A DNA stretch of 64,000 bases, taken from assembly GCA_016705065.1 (NCBI GenBank), contig JADIYY010000001.1:124001-188000 (forward strand). The letters are read 5' to 3'. Position numbers and translations under genes: made by a program. Of this stretch, positions 35,052 to 43,251 are shown piece by piece. A model generated the notes under the pieces. That model made no database searches, was not told the origin of the DNA, and saw only the letters and a program-made list of their open reading frames with translations. The stretch comes from Candidatus Aalborgiella aggregata. GTDB taxonomy: Bacteria > Pseudomonadota > Gammaproteobacteria > Burkholderiales > Burkholderiaceae_C. Position 1 is the first letter of the stretch. Each line of letters begins with the position of its first letter.

Positions 35052-36362
35052 TTAGCGCTTTGCAATAGGTTTGACATCACGTGATGTTTGACCTGCAAAC
35101 AACTGGCGCGGACGGCCGATTTTGTATTCTGGGTCGCTGATCATTTCGTTCAATTGGGCAATCCAGCCTGTGGTACGTGCCAAAGCAAACACAGCTGTGA
35201 ATAACGGTGTTGGAATGCCGATGGCGCGTTGCACGATACCAGAGTAGAAATCCACATTCGGGTACAGCTTGCGTTGCACGAAATAGTCGTCCTCTAACGC
35301 AATTTTTTCCAAAGCCATGGCCAATTTGAAGAGAGGATCATTTTCCAAACCCAACTCATCTAACACCTCTTTGCAAGTTTCTTGCATGAGTTTGGCACGT
35401 GGGTCGTAGTTTTTGTAAACGCGATGACCAAAACCCATGAGTTTGACGCCAGAGGTTTTGTCCTTTACCTTCTCCATGAATTCGCCAACCTTGCTCACGC
35501 CACCCATTTTTTGGATGTCTTCGAGCATGTTCAAGCAAGCTTCATTCGCTCCACCGTGTGCTGGTCCCCACAGACATGCCACGCCCGCGGCAATCGCTGC
35601 AAATGGGTTGGTACCAGAGCTTCCGCATAGACGAACGGTGGATGTCGATGCATTTTGTTCGTGGTCAGCATGCAAAGTGAAGATTCGATCCAATGCGCGC
35701 TCTAAAACAGGGTTCACTTTGTAGGGCTCACATGGTGTGGCAAACATCATGTGCAAGAAGTTACCAGCATAGCTTAAATCATTGCGCGGGTAGACGAAAG
35801 GCTGACCCGCCGTGTATTTGTAAGCCATGGCTACCAAAGTGGGCATTTTGGCAATCAGACGAATCGCGGACACTTTACGATGCTCTGGGTTATTGATGTC
35901 TGTGCTGTCGTGGTAGAAGGCGGAAAGCGCACCCACCAAACCGGTCATGATGGCCATCGGATGTGCGTCACGACGGAAACCGCGTAAGAAAAATTGCATT
36001 TGCTCATGCACCATGGTGTGTTTGCCGATGAGCTTGGTGAAGTCTGCTTTTTGAGTTGCATTGGGCAGCTCGCCATTTAACAACAAGTAGCAAGCCTCTA
36101 AATAATCACAATGGGTTGCCAGTTGCTCAATCGGGTAGCCGCGGTACAGCAATTCACCTTTGTCACCATCGATGTATGTGATGGCCGATTGGCAAGCAGC
36201 GGTCGATAAAAAACCAGGATCGTAGGTGAACATGCCGGTTTGGGCATAGAGTTTGCGAATGTCAATGACATCTGGGCCAACGGTTCCGTTGTATATGGGC
36301 AAGTCAACGCTAGGGCTGCCGTTGCTGAACGACAAGGTGGCTTTGTTATCGGCTAGTTTCAT
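35052..36362 (-). CDS. gltA: Citrate synthase
   Basis: 436 residues, the type II (hexameric, NADH-sensitive) length. The active-site His stretch is CLWGPAHGGANEACLNML; other family marks are YIDGDKGELLYRGYPIEQLA, LMGFGHRVYKNYDPRAK and VDFYSGIVQRAIGIP. It condenses oxaloacetate and acetyl-CoA at the entry of the TCA cycle. It follows sdhE in the same direction and is closed by a clear intrinsic terminator. Confidence 0.97.
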   Translation of the reverse strand: MKLADNKATLSFSNGSPSVDLPIYNGTVGPDVIDIRKLYAQTGMFTYDPGFLSTAACQSAITYIDGDKGELLYRGYPIEQLATHCDYLEACYLLLNGELPNATQKADFTKLIGKHTMVHEQMQFFLRGFRRDAHPMAIMTGLVGALSAFYHDSTDINNPEHRKVSAIRLIAKMPTLVAMAYKYTAGQPFVYPRNDLSYAGNFLHMMFATPCEPYKVNPVLERALDRIFTLHADHEQNASTSTVRLCGSSGTNPFAAIAAGVACLWGPAHGGANEACLNMLEDIQKMGGVSKVGEFMEKVKDKTSGVKLMGFGHRVYKNYDPRAKLMQETCKEVLDELGLENDPLFKLAMALEKIALEDDYFVQRKLYPNVDFYSGIVQRAIGIPTPLFTAVFALARTTGWIAQLNEMISDPEYKIGRPRQLFAGQTSRDVKPIAKR

Positions 36363-36434
36363 AGTTGTCCTCTTTGGGCTGGTGGCGTAAGTAAAGTAAA
36401 AAAGTAAAACGAATTCGTTAAGAAAATTGCGGTA

Positions 36435-36746
36435 TCAAATCAATGTCGCTATGCCATCAACTACTTTGCTTCGTAGCATAGCTAGAACTTCTCTGGCTTC
36501 TGGGCAATCGAGTTCTTGGTTTTCTGGTATCAAATCCTCAAGCGACTTTCGTGCCAAATTCAAATCTAACAAATCGTTGTCACTGAGTGACATTAAAGCT
36601 GTTAAGCCTTGCGCTTGCTTGACAGTTAAGTTGCTGGCATATTTATCAAAAAAATGCTCGATAAACAAATCGTTTTCCAACAAACCGCGCCGGCAACGCC
36701 AACGCAATTTGCTTAAATCCCGCTCGTTTATCAATTCTTCTGTCAT
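36435..36746 (-). CDS. sdhE: FAD assembly factor SdhE
   Basis: 103 residues from the ATG at 36746, two bases after the sdhB stop; longer upstream frames lie inside sdhB. The conserved RGxxE motif is present (RRGLLENDLF), with the helical bundle continuation FFDKYASNL... LLDLNLARKSLEDL. SdhE helps attach FAD to the flavoprotein subunit SdhA. It is intact although three of the sdh structural genes upstream carry frame breaks. Confidence 0.92.
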   Translation of the reverse strand: MTEELINERDLSKLRWRCRRGLLENDLFIEHFFDKYASNLTVKQAQGLTALMSLSDNDLLDLNLARKSLEDLIPENQELDCPEAREVLAMLRSKVVDGIATLI

Positions 36747-36748
36747 TT

Positions 36749-37455
36749 CTAGCGTTTCAGCATCATCTCTTTGATTTTGCCAATGGCCTTGGTTGGGTTC
36801 AAACCTTTGGGGCAAACATCAACGCAGTTCATGATGGTGTGGCAACGGAACAAGCGGTAAGGGTCTTCCAAATTGTCCAAGCGCTCTGAGCGTGCTTCAT
36901 CACGGCTATCGGCAATGAAACGGTAGGCTTGCAACAAGCCAGCCGGTCCGACAAACTTGTCAGGGTTCCACCAGAAGCTAGGGCATGAAGTTGAGCAGCT
37001 GGCACACAAAATACATTCGTATAAACCATTGAGTTCTTCACGGTCTTCAGGACTTTGCAAGCGCTCTTTTCAGGTGGCGTGGTGTTGTTGATCAAATAAG
37101 GCTTGATGGAGTTGTATTGCTTGAAAAATTGTGTCATGTCCACAATCAAATCACGCACCACAGGAAGTCCTGGCAAAGGTTTGAGCACTATATCGCCAGG
37201 TAGCGTGCGCATATTGGTCAAACAGGCTAAGCCATTTTTTCCATTGATGTTCATGGCGTCAGAGCCGCAAACACCTTCGCGGCATGAGCGACGGAAGCTG
37301 ATGGTTGGGTCTTGCGCTTTAAGTTTCATCAAAGCATCCAATAACATGCGCTCATTTCCATCCAATTGAACTTGAATGGTTTGCATATAGGGCTTGGCAT
37401 CTACATCTGGGTTGTAGCGGTAGATTTTGAAAGTGCGTAAGTTGGTACTTGTCAT
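36749..37455 (-). pseudogene. sdhB: Succinate dehydrogenase iron-sulfur subunit, frameshifted
   Basis: The SdhB protein is split between two frames. The first frame, from the ATG at 37455, covers the [2Fe-2S] domain (FRRSCREGVCGSDAMNINGKNGLACLTNM) and continues to NNTTPPEK. After that the correct sequence (QSPEDREELNGLYECILCASCSTSCPSFWWNP) is in the next frame and runs to 36749. The break is at plus-strand TTTT 37067-37070: the coding strand has AAAAG where AAAAAG would restore EKERLQSPE. With one base restored the gene codes for about 235 residues, the normal length, and all cluster cysteines. The Ser in ILCASC replaces a Cys that is not a cluster ligand in E. coli numbering. Either a recent mutation or a homopolymer sequencing error. 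Confidence 0.88.
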
Positions 37456-37493
37456 ATTGTTCTCAATTCTTAAAACACAAGGCTAAAACGGGC

Positions 37494-39289
37494 TTAGAAC
37501 GAACGCACTGCCAATGGAATCGATTCCACCGTCAGCGGTTTCATTTGAACGGGTTTGTAGCTCAATGAATTGCTTGCGCTGTCCCATAAAGTGTGTTTTT
37601 GCCAGTCGATATCGTTGCGACCGTTGGGGTGGGCAGCAGTGTCACCGTAGTCATTAACAGTGTGTGCACCACGGCTTTCATGGCGGGCGGCTGCAGACAC
37701 CATGGTTGCCTGAGCAACCTCTATCAAATTGTCAACTTCAAGTGCCTCTATGCGCGCAGTGTTGAAAATTTTCGATTTGTCTTTGAGTGTGATGTTTGCT
37801 ACACGTTTACGTAACGCAGCAACTTTTTCCACACCCTCATCCATGGCCGCTTGTGTGCGGAACACGCTGGCGTGTGCTTGCATGGTATTGCGAATATCGT
37901 CTGCCACATTTTGTGCATACTCACCGTCGGTCGAGTTATCAAGGCGTGCAACACGCGCCAAAGAAGCATCAGCAGCATTTGCAGGTAGTGCTTTATGAGC
38001 TGCATTTTCTGTAGCAAACTTCACAATGTGGTCACCGGCTGCACGGCCAAAAACCAATAAATCGAGCAACGAATTGGTACCCAAGCGGTTGGCGCCATGC
38101 ACGCTCACGCAAGAGCATTCACCTACAGCGTATAAACCCTTGACGACCACGCTTTCGTTCTTGTCGTTTTGTGTGACTACTTGGCCATTGATGTTGGTGG
38201 GTATACCGCCCATTTGATAATGAATAGTCGGCACCACAGGAATGGGTTCTTTGGTGATGTCCACATTGGCAAAGTTGTGACCAATTTCAAACACCGAAGG
38301 CAGACGTTTCATGATGGTCTCAACACCCAAATGCGTCATGTCCAAATTGATGTAATCTTTATTCGGTCCGCAACCACGACCTTCTTTGATTTCTTGATCC
38401 ATGCAGCGTGAAACATAGTCACGTGGCGCTAAATCTTTGTATGCGGGTGCATAGCGTTCCATGAATCGTTCGCCATTGCTGTTGCGCAAAATCGCACCTT
38501 CACCACGGCAACCTTCTGTCAAAAGCACACCAGCGCCATGCACGCCAGTGGGGTGAAATTGCCAAAACTCCATGTCTTGCAACGGTATGCCTGCACGTGC
38601 TGCCATGCCTAAACCATCGCCTGTGTTGATGAACGCGTTCGTTGATGCGGCAAAATTCGTCCTGCGCCACCGGTTGCGAGCAAGGTGGTTTTGGCTTCAA
38701 AAATGTGAATCTCACCAGATTCCATTTCCAGAGCTGTTACGCCCACCACATCACCATCCGCATCGCGAATCAAATCCAATGCCATCCATTCCACAAAAAA
38801 TTGTGTTTTGGCTTGCACGTTTTGTTGGTAAAGTGTGTGCAACATGGCATGTCCTGTACGGTCAGCAGCTGCACAGGCTCGCTCAACCGCTTTTTCGCCA
38901 TAGTTTGCTGTGTGGCCACCAAAAGGACGTTGGTAAATGGTGCCATCGGCATTGCGGTCGAACGGCATGCCCATGTGTTCGAGTTCGTAAACCACTTTAG
39001 GCGCTTCTCGGCACATGAATTCAATGGCATCTTGATCGCCCAGCCAATCCGAACCTTTTACCGTGTCGTAAAAATGGTAATGCCAGTTGTCAGAGTTCAT
39101 ATTGCCCAGCGATGCACCAATACCGCCCTGTGCTGCAACAGTGTGTGATCGTGTTGGGAAAACTTTCGACAGGACAGCAACATTTAAACCAGCGCGTGCC
39201 AATTGCAGCGAAGCACGCATACCTGATCCACCTGCGCCAACGATGACGACATCGAATTTACGTTTTGGAATGTTGTTTGATTGATTCAT
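37494..39289 (-). pseudogene. sdhA: Succinate dehydrogenase flavoprotein subunit, frameshifted
   Basis: The frame from the ATG at 39289 gives the FAD-binding half (VVIVGAGGSGMRASLQLARAG and TRSHTVAAQGG, with the His for covalent FAD) to LLATGGAGRI, then turns into nonsense. The remainder (GMAARAGIPLQDMEFWQFHPTGVHGAG ... to the C-terminus) is in another frame ending at 37494. The break is at plus-strand 38650-38656: the coding strand reads ATTTTGCCG where ATTTATGCCG would give RIYAASTNAF. The span of 1796 bases is one short of 599 codons, the normal SdhA size. Apart from this single base the gene is well preserved, so decay is very recent or the base is a sequence error. Confidence 0.88.
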
Positions 39290-39332
39290 AGTGTTTGATA
39301 TTTTTATTTCGGTTGTATTTGTTTGTGCGTGT

Positions 39333-39689
39333 TTAGAACTTCCACAACACTGAAACGAACCAAGCGACTGAACCCAATAGCCAAAGTGCAGTGAAAATTT
39401 GCAAACCACTCTTCAAACCTGCTGATTTGATGTAGTCCATGAAAATTTCGCACATACCCAACCAAGCATGCCAAGCAATACCAAGGACGACAATGACAGT
39501 TAAGAGGCGCATCCAAGTGGGTGAAAATATGCCAGCCCATAACTCATAGCCAAGTGGTCCTTTGGCGAATACCAATTGCGCCAAGATAAGGAGCGTAAAA
39601 ATGACGATCAATGTGGCAGTGATGCGTTGACCTTTCCAATGGCGCAATGCCGTTTTGGATGCTTGATTTTTAATGGTTGTTGTAGTCAT
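39333..39689 (-). CDS. sdhD: Succinate dehydrogenase membrane anchor subunit SdhD
   Basis: 118 residues with three membrane helices (ATLIVIFTLLILAQLVFA, LLTVIVVLGIAWHAWLGMCEIFMDY, and IFTALWLLGSVAWFVSVLW). The His in HAWLGM is in the position of the heme b ligand. It anchors SdhAB with SdhC and takes part in quinone reduction. It is the only sdh structural gene in the operon without a frame break. Confidence 0.9.
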   Translation of the reverse strand: MTTTTIKNQASKTALRHWKGQRITATLIVIFTLLILAQLVFAKGPLGYELWAGIFSPTWMRLLTVIVVLGIAWHAWLGMCEIFMDYIKSAGLKSGLQIFTALWLLGSVAWFVSVLWKF

Positions 39690-39713
39690 AATAATGATTC
39701 GAGTGAGTATGTT

Positions 39714-40158
39714 TTAGTAAAAACCAAAAACCTTTGCGCCCAAAGCAAGGGTCAATAACAGGCTGATACCAAAAACAACTTGCGCTGAACTTTTGCCAAA
39801 TGTTTTAGACGTTTTGCTGTGATCCAAGTCCATGATCAAATGACGTAAACCCGCACACAAATGGTGCAAAAAAGCCCAAATTACAGAGATGGCAATCAAT
39901 TTAAAAAACCAACCTGGTAAAAAACTTGCGCCATCTCGAAATATTGAAGTGAGACTGGTGTAAGAAACTTCAGACAAGATGGATTTTCCAAATGTCCAAG
40001 CAATCAAAGGCAAAAGCAAAGAGAATAGCGCCACTGGCGCGGTGCAAAATCGAAACGATAGCCGCTGCAGGCATGCGGTAAGTGGTGAGATCTTTAACCG
40101 CATGGATATTGCGAAACTCTGGACGATTGGGTTTCGATGGATTGGTTGTTTTTGTCAT
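39714..40158 (-). pseudogene. sdhC: Succinate dehydrogenase cytochrome b556 subunit SdhC, frameshifted
   Basis: The frame from the ATG at 40158 starts as normal SdhC (RPEFRNIHAVKDLTTYRMPAAAIVSILHRASGAI) but turns into a short nonsense tail. The remaining protein (LLLPLIAWTFGKSILSEVSYTS ... HHLCAGLRHLIMD ... LGAKVFGFY) is in another frame ending at 39714. The break is near plus-strand 40015-40025; the coding strand CTCTTTGCTTTTG would be repaired by removing one T (or adding two bases). The span is 445 bases, one more than 148 codons. The heme-binding His region (HHLCAGLRH) is retained in the second frame. It is the first gene of the sdhCDAB-E-gltA operon. Confidence 0.86.
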
Positions 40159-40270
40159 ATGCTTCTTTCAAATAGCGTCAAATTTTCCCAAAAAGAGTCA
40201 TTGTATTGCACCGCAGCAAACTGACTTGAAAATTTCACCATAAGCGCTGCCTTATATACAGCTAAATTAA

Positions 40271-41083
40271 TCAGCTTAGTTCGTTCCTGTAGTGGTGGGT
40301 GTCTGTCAAGTAATACCCTTTGCGCAATTCCATAGGGATATCTTTATAGGTAAAGGCAATGCGTTCTACGCACAAAAGAGGTGTTTTCTGCTCAATGTGC
40401 AGCAATAGGCTTTGTTCTTCGTCAGAAGGAACAGCGCGAATTTTCTCCACCGCGCGAACCATGCGAACATCGAATTCTGTTTCAAACAAAGCATACATAG
40501 GGCCATGGTACTGCGCCAAGCGTTCAGCGGTTAAACCTTTGAATGGGATGCCCGGTAGCCAAATGTCTTCCAAAATAGTAGGTACGCCTGCAAAAGACAA
40601 AATACGTTGCGCTTGCAACACGGGGTCGCCCGTGCGCAGATTGAGTAATTTTGCAATTTCTGCAGTGGCGCGAATTTTTTTGCAAGCCACGATGCGACGG
40701 TCAGCCGGCCCTTCGGTATTTTGATCGCCCGCATCGGGAACCAACTTTAAAAAACGGTATTGAACATGTGATTCAGCATGGGTGGCCACAAATGTACCCT
40801 TGCCTTGACGCCTCACTAGCAAATTGTCAGCAGACAATTCATCAATGGCTTTGCGCATGGTGCCTTGACTGACGCGAAAGCGCGTTGCCAAGTCCATTTC
40901 GCTGGGTATGGCCTCGCCTGGTTTCCATTCGCCGGCTTGCAAGCTTTGCAGCATCAATGTTTTAATTTGCTGGTACAAGGGGCTGAAGGCGGGCGCACCA
41001 AAATCGGGCGCTGTCAGCGTATCGACAGCAACGGTGCTCGATTTTTGATTGTTTTGCTCATTCTTGGCCATGGTGTCTATCAT
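40271..41083 (-). CDS. GntR family (HutC subfamily, UTRA domain) transcriptional regulator
   Basis: 270 residues. A winged helix-turn-helix of GntR type lies at about 35-105 (PLYQQIKTLMLQSLQAGEWKPGEAIPSEMDLATRFRVSQGTMRKAIDEL), followed by a UTRA ligand-binding domain (FLKLVPDAG to GYYLTDTHHYRNELS). The start is ATG 41083, with ATG 41071 (MAKNEQ) as an alternative. It lies between the sdh operon and the divergent mdh gene; a GntR regulator in this place is standard in Burkholderiales and is likely to control the TCA genes in answer to an organic acid (inference). A palindrome in its upstream gap is a candidate operator. Confidence 0.9.
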   Translation of the reverse strand: MIDTMAKNEQNNQKSSTVAVDTLTAPDFGAPAFSPLYQQIKTLMLQSLQAGEWKPGEAIPSEMDLATRFRVSQGTMRKAIDELSADNLLVRRQGKGTFVATHAESHVQYRFLKLVPDAGDQNTEGPADRRIVACKKIRATAEIAKLLNLRTGDPVLQAQRILSFAGVPTILEDIWLPGIPFKGLTAERLAQYHGPMYALFETEFDVRMVRAVEKIRAVPSDEEQSLLLHIEQKTPLLCVERIAFTYKDIPMELRKGYYLTDTHHYRNELS

Positions 41084-41084
41084 A

Positions 41085-41104
41085 TCTTATATAAGACATA
41101 AGAC
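41085..41104. promoter_or_regulatory. Candidate GntR operator between the regulator and mdh
   Basis: TCTTATATAAGA (41085-41096) is a perfect 12-base palindrome immediately upstream of the regulator ATG, and its right arm begins two tandem copies of ATAAGAC (41091-41097 and 41098-41104). GntR/HutC proteins commonly bind such AT-rich palindromes. Position suggests autoregulation and control of the divergent mdh operon; binding is not shown. Confidence 0.5.
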
Positions 41105-41199
41105 AAGTTGATTTATAGGGTTTTCCATAGTAAACTCACACTTGTTTATATATTCACGCTTTATTTTTATCCTTCCTTTTAATTTTATTGGAGTTTTCT

Positions 41200-42186
41200 A
41201 TGAGCAAAAAGCCCGTCCGTGTTGCCGTTACTGGTGCTGCAGGTCAAATTGGTTACGCCATCTTGTTTCGTATTGCATCGGGCGAAATGCTCGGTAAAGA
41301 CCAACCCGTTATTTTGCAATTGTTGGAAGTGCCCGTAGAAGGCCCGCAAAAGGCTTTGCAAGGTGTGATGATGGAATTGCAAGACTGTGCATTTCCACTC
41401 TTGGTGGGCATGGAAGCGCACAGCGACCCAATGACTGCGTTCAAAGATGTGGATTACGCATTGCTCATTGGTTCACGCCCACGTGGTCCAGGCATGGAAC
41501 GTGCTGAACTCTTGGCAGTCAATGCGCAAATTTTCACTGCACAAGGTAAAGCCCTGAATGCAGTTGCCAGCCGCAATGTGAAAGTATTGGTCGTCGGCAA
41601 CCCAGCCAATACCAATGCCTACATCGCTATGAAGAGCGCACCTGATTTGCCACGCAAAAACTTCACATCCATGATGCGTTTGGATCACAACCGTGCTTTG
41701 TCACAAATCGCTGCCAAAACTGGCAAAGCTGTTAACGACATTGAACAAATGGTGGTGTGGGGTAACCATTCTCCTTCTATGTATGCGGACTATCGCTTTG
41801 CAAAAATCAATGGCGCATCTGTTCAAGAAATGATCAACGACCAAGATTGGAATGCCAATACCTTCTTGCCAACCGTTGGCAAGCGTGGTGCAGCCATCAT
41901 CGCTGCGCGTGGCTTGTCTTCTGCTGCTTCGGCTGCTGGTGCTGCTATCGACCACATGCGTGATTGGGTGCTCGGTACCAATGGCAAGTGGGTCACCATG
42001 GGCATTCCATCAGATGGTCAATACGGCATTCCTAAAGACATGTTGTTTGGCTTTGCGGTCACATGCGAAGGCGGCGAATACAAATTGGTTGAAGGTTTGA
42101 CCATTGATGCTTTCAGCCAAGAATGCATCAACAAAACACTCGCCGAATTGACTGAAGAGCAAAAAGGCGTTGCACATTTGGTGTAA
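41200..42186 (+). CDS. mdh: Malate dehydrogenase
   Basis: 328 residues from the ATG at 41200, with TTGGAG 7 bases upstream. The NAD-binding loop is VTGAAGQIGYAI near the start; GSRPRGPGMERAELL is the mobile active-site loop with the substrate-binding arginines; VVGNPANTNAYIAM and VVWGNHSPSMYAD (catalytic His) follow. It interconverts malate and oxaloacetate in the TCA cycle. It is the long MDH type common in Betaproteobacteria. Its stop overlaps the next ATG by one base. Confidence 0.97.
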   Translation: MSKKPVRVAVTGAAGQIGYAILFRIASGEMLGKDQPVILQLLEVPVEGPQKALQGVMMELQDCAFPLLVGMEAHSDPMTAFKDVDYALLIGSRPRGPGMERAELLAVNAQIFTAQGKALNAVASRNVKVLVVGNPANTNAYIAMKSAPDLPRKNFTSMMRLDHNRALSQIAAKTGKAVNDIEQMVVWGNHSPSMYADYRFAKINGASVQEMINDQDWNANTFLPTVGKRGAAIIAARGLSSAASAAGAAIDHMRDWVLGTNGKWVTMGIPSDGQYGIPKDMLFGFAVTCEGGEYKLVEGLTIDAFSQECINKTLAELTEEQKGVAHLV

Positions 42187-43217
42187 TGAGGGAAATGTCC
42201 CATCCGCGTGAAATACTACTGGGGTCACAGGCAAGGTTCATCTCTTTGCCTGTTTGTGATCACTATTGTGGTGTGGAAGCGCGGATTAATAAAAGCCTTG
42301 CCTTGCAAGCTGAGCTCAGCCATGAATTCGGTACATGCGTCATTGATGTCACGCTCGATTGTGAAGATGGCGCACCAGTTGGTGGTGAAATTGAGCATGC
42401 GAATATGCTTGTATCCAGCATAAATAATGCCTATAATGCTACAAAAATTATAGCAATTCATGCGCCTGACAAGACACGACCTCGCATAGCTGTACGTGTG
42501 CATGCGATAGATCATCCTGCTTTTGAAACTGATATTGAAATTATCGTGACACAAGTAGGCCATCATTTGGCGCATGTCATGATACCCAAAGTGGAATCTG
42601 TAGCAGATGTTGAAAAGGCGATTGCGGCTATTGATGCAGCCAACAAGCACAGTTTGCATCCCATACCGATTCACGTTTTGTTGGAATCACCCAAAGCCAT
42701 TCACCATGCATTTGATATTGCGGCACATCCACGCGTACAGAGTATCAGTTTCGGCCTGATGGACTTTGTCTCCAGTCATGGTGGTGCGATACCAGCCTCT
42801 GCCATGGGTGTTTCAGGTCAGTTTGAACACCCTTTGGTGGTACGTGCCAAACTGGCCATCTCAAGCGCATGCCATGCACATGGCAAAGTGCCTTCGCATT
42901 GTGTGGTGACCGAGTTTTCAGATGCGCAAGCGATTCAAAGCGCTGCTTCAAAAGCAGCCAAAAATTTTGGATATACCCGCATGTGGAGTATTCATCCCAG
43001 TCAAATTCGTCCCATCATTGCTGCATTTGCGCCAGATGAAGCCGCGATTGATGAAGCCAACCTCATCATTGCGAAAGCTAAGCAAGCAGATTGGGCACCT
43101 ATTAATGTAAAAGGCGTTTTACATGACCGCGCCAGTTACCGTTTTTATTGGCAAGTGTTGGAACGTGCACACCAAACCGGCAAACCATTGGACGCATCCG
43201 TCGCCCACTATTTTTAA
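42186..43217 (+). CDS. HpcH/HpaI aldolase / citrate lyase family (CoA ester lyase) protein
   Basis: 343 residues if begun at the ATG at 42186, which overlaps the mdh stop (TAATG); the ATG at 42195, preceded by GAGGGAA, gives MSHPREILLG and is an alternative. The TIM-barrel shows LDCEDGAPVGGEIEHA with the metal-binding acidic residues, VRVHAIDHPAF, VMIPKVESVADVEKAI and ESPKAIHHAFDIAAHPRVQSISFGLMDF. Family members cleave citramalyl-, malyl- or citryl-CoA type esters; the substrate here is unknown. Its place between mdh and acnB suggests a role in organic-acid metabolism. A repeat copy (42408-42456) is translated as about residues 75-91. Confidence 0.85.
   Translation: MREMSHPREILLGSQARFISLPVCDHYCGVEARINKSLALQAELSHEFGTCVIDVTLDCEDGAPVGGEIEHANMLVSSINNAYNATKIIAIHAPDKTRPRIAVRVHAIDHPAFETDIEIIVTQVGHHLAHVMIPKVESVADVEKAIAAIDAANKHSLHPIPIHVLLESPKAIHHAFDIAAHPRVQSISFGLMDFVSSHGGAIPASAMGVSGQFEHPLVVRAKLAISSACHAHGKVPSHCVVTEFSDAQAIQSAASKAAKNFGYTRMWSIHPSQIRPIIAAFAPDEAAIDEANLIIAKAKQADWAPINVKGVLHDRASYRFYWQVLERAHQTGKPLDASVAHYF
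42408..42456 (-). repeat. Dispersed palindromic repeat copy 7, translated in frame inside the CoA ester lyase gene
   Basis: Reverse-oriented copy: CAGCATAAATAATGCCTATA then the hairpin ATGCTACAAAAATTATAGCAA. Codons AAT-AAT-GCC-TAT-AAT-GCT-ACA run from 42423; GCC at 42429 is in the same frame relative to the repeat as in dnaX and fmt. The insertion lies in a variable loop after the conserved EHANML. Confidence 0.8.
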
Positions 43218-43251
43218 CGTTATCGATTTTTAATTCCTAGAGGAGAAACCC

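Noticed and set aside
36960..37020. Cys to Ser change in the ILCASC motif of SdhB
   Set aside because: The position corresponds to a Cys that is not a cluster ligand in E. coli SdhB; the C-x2-C-x2-C-x3-C ligands are all present.
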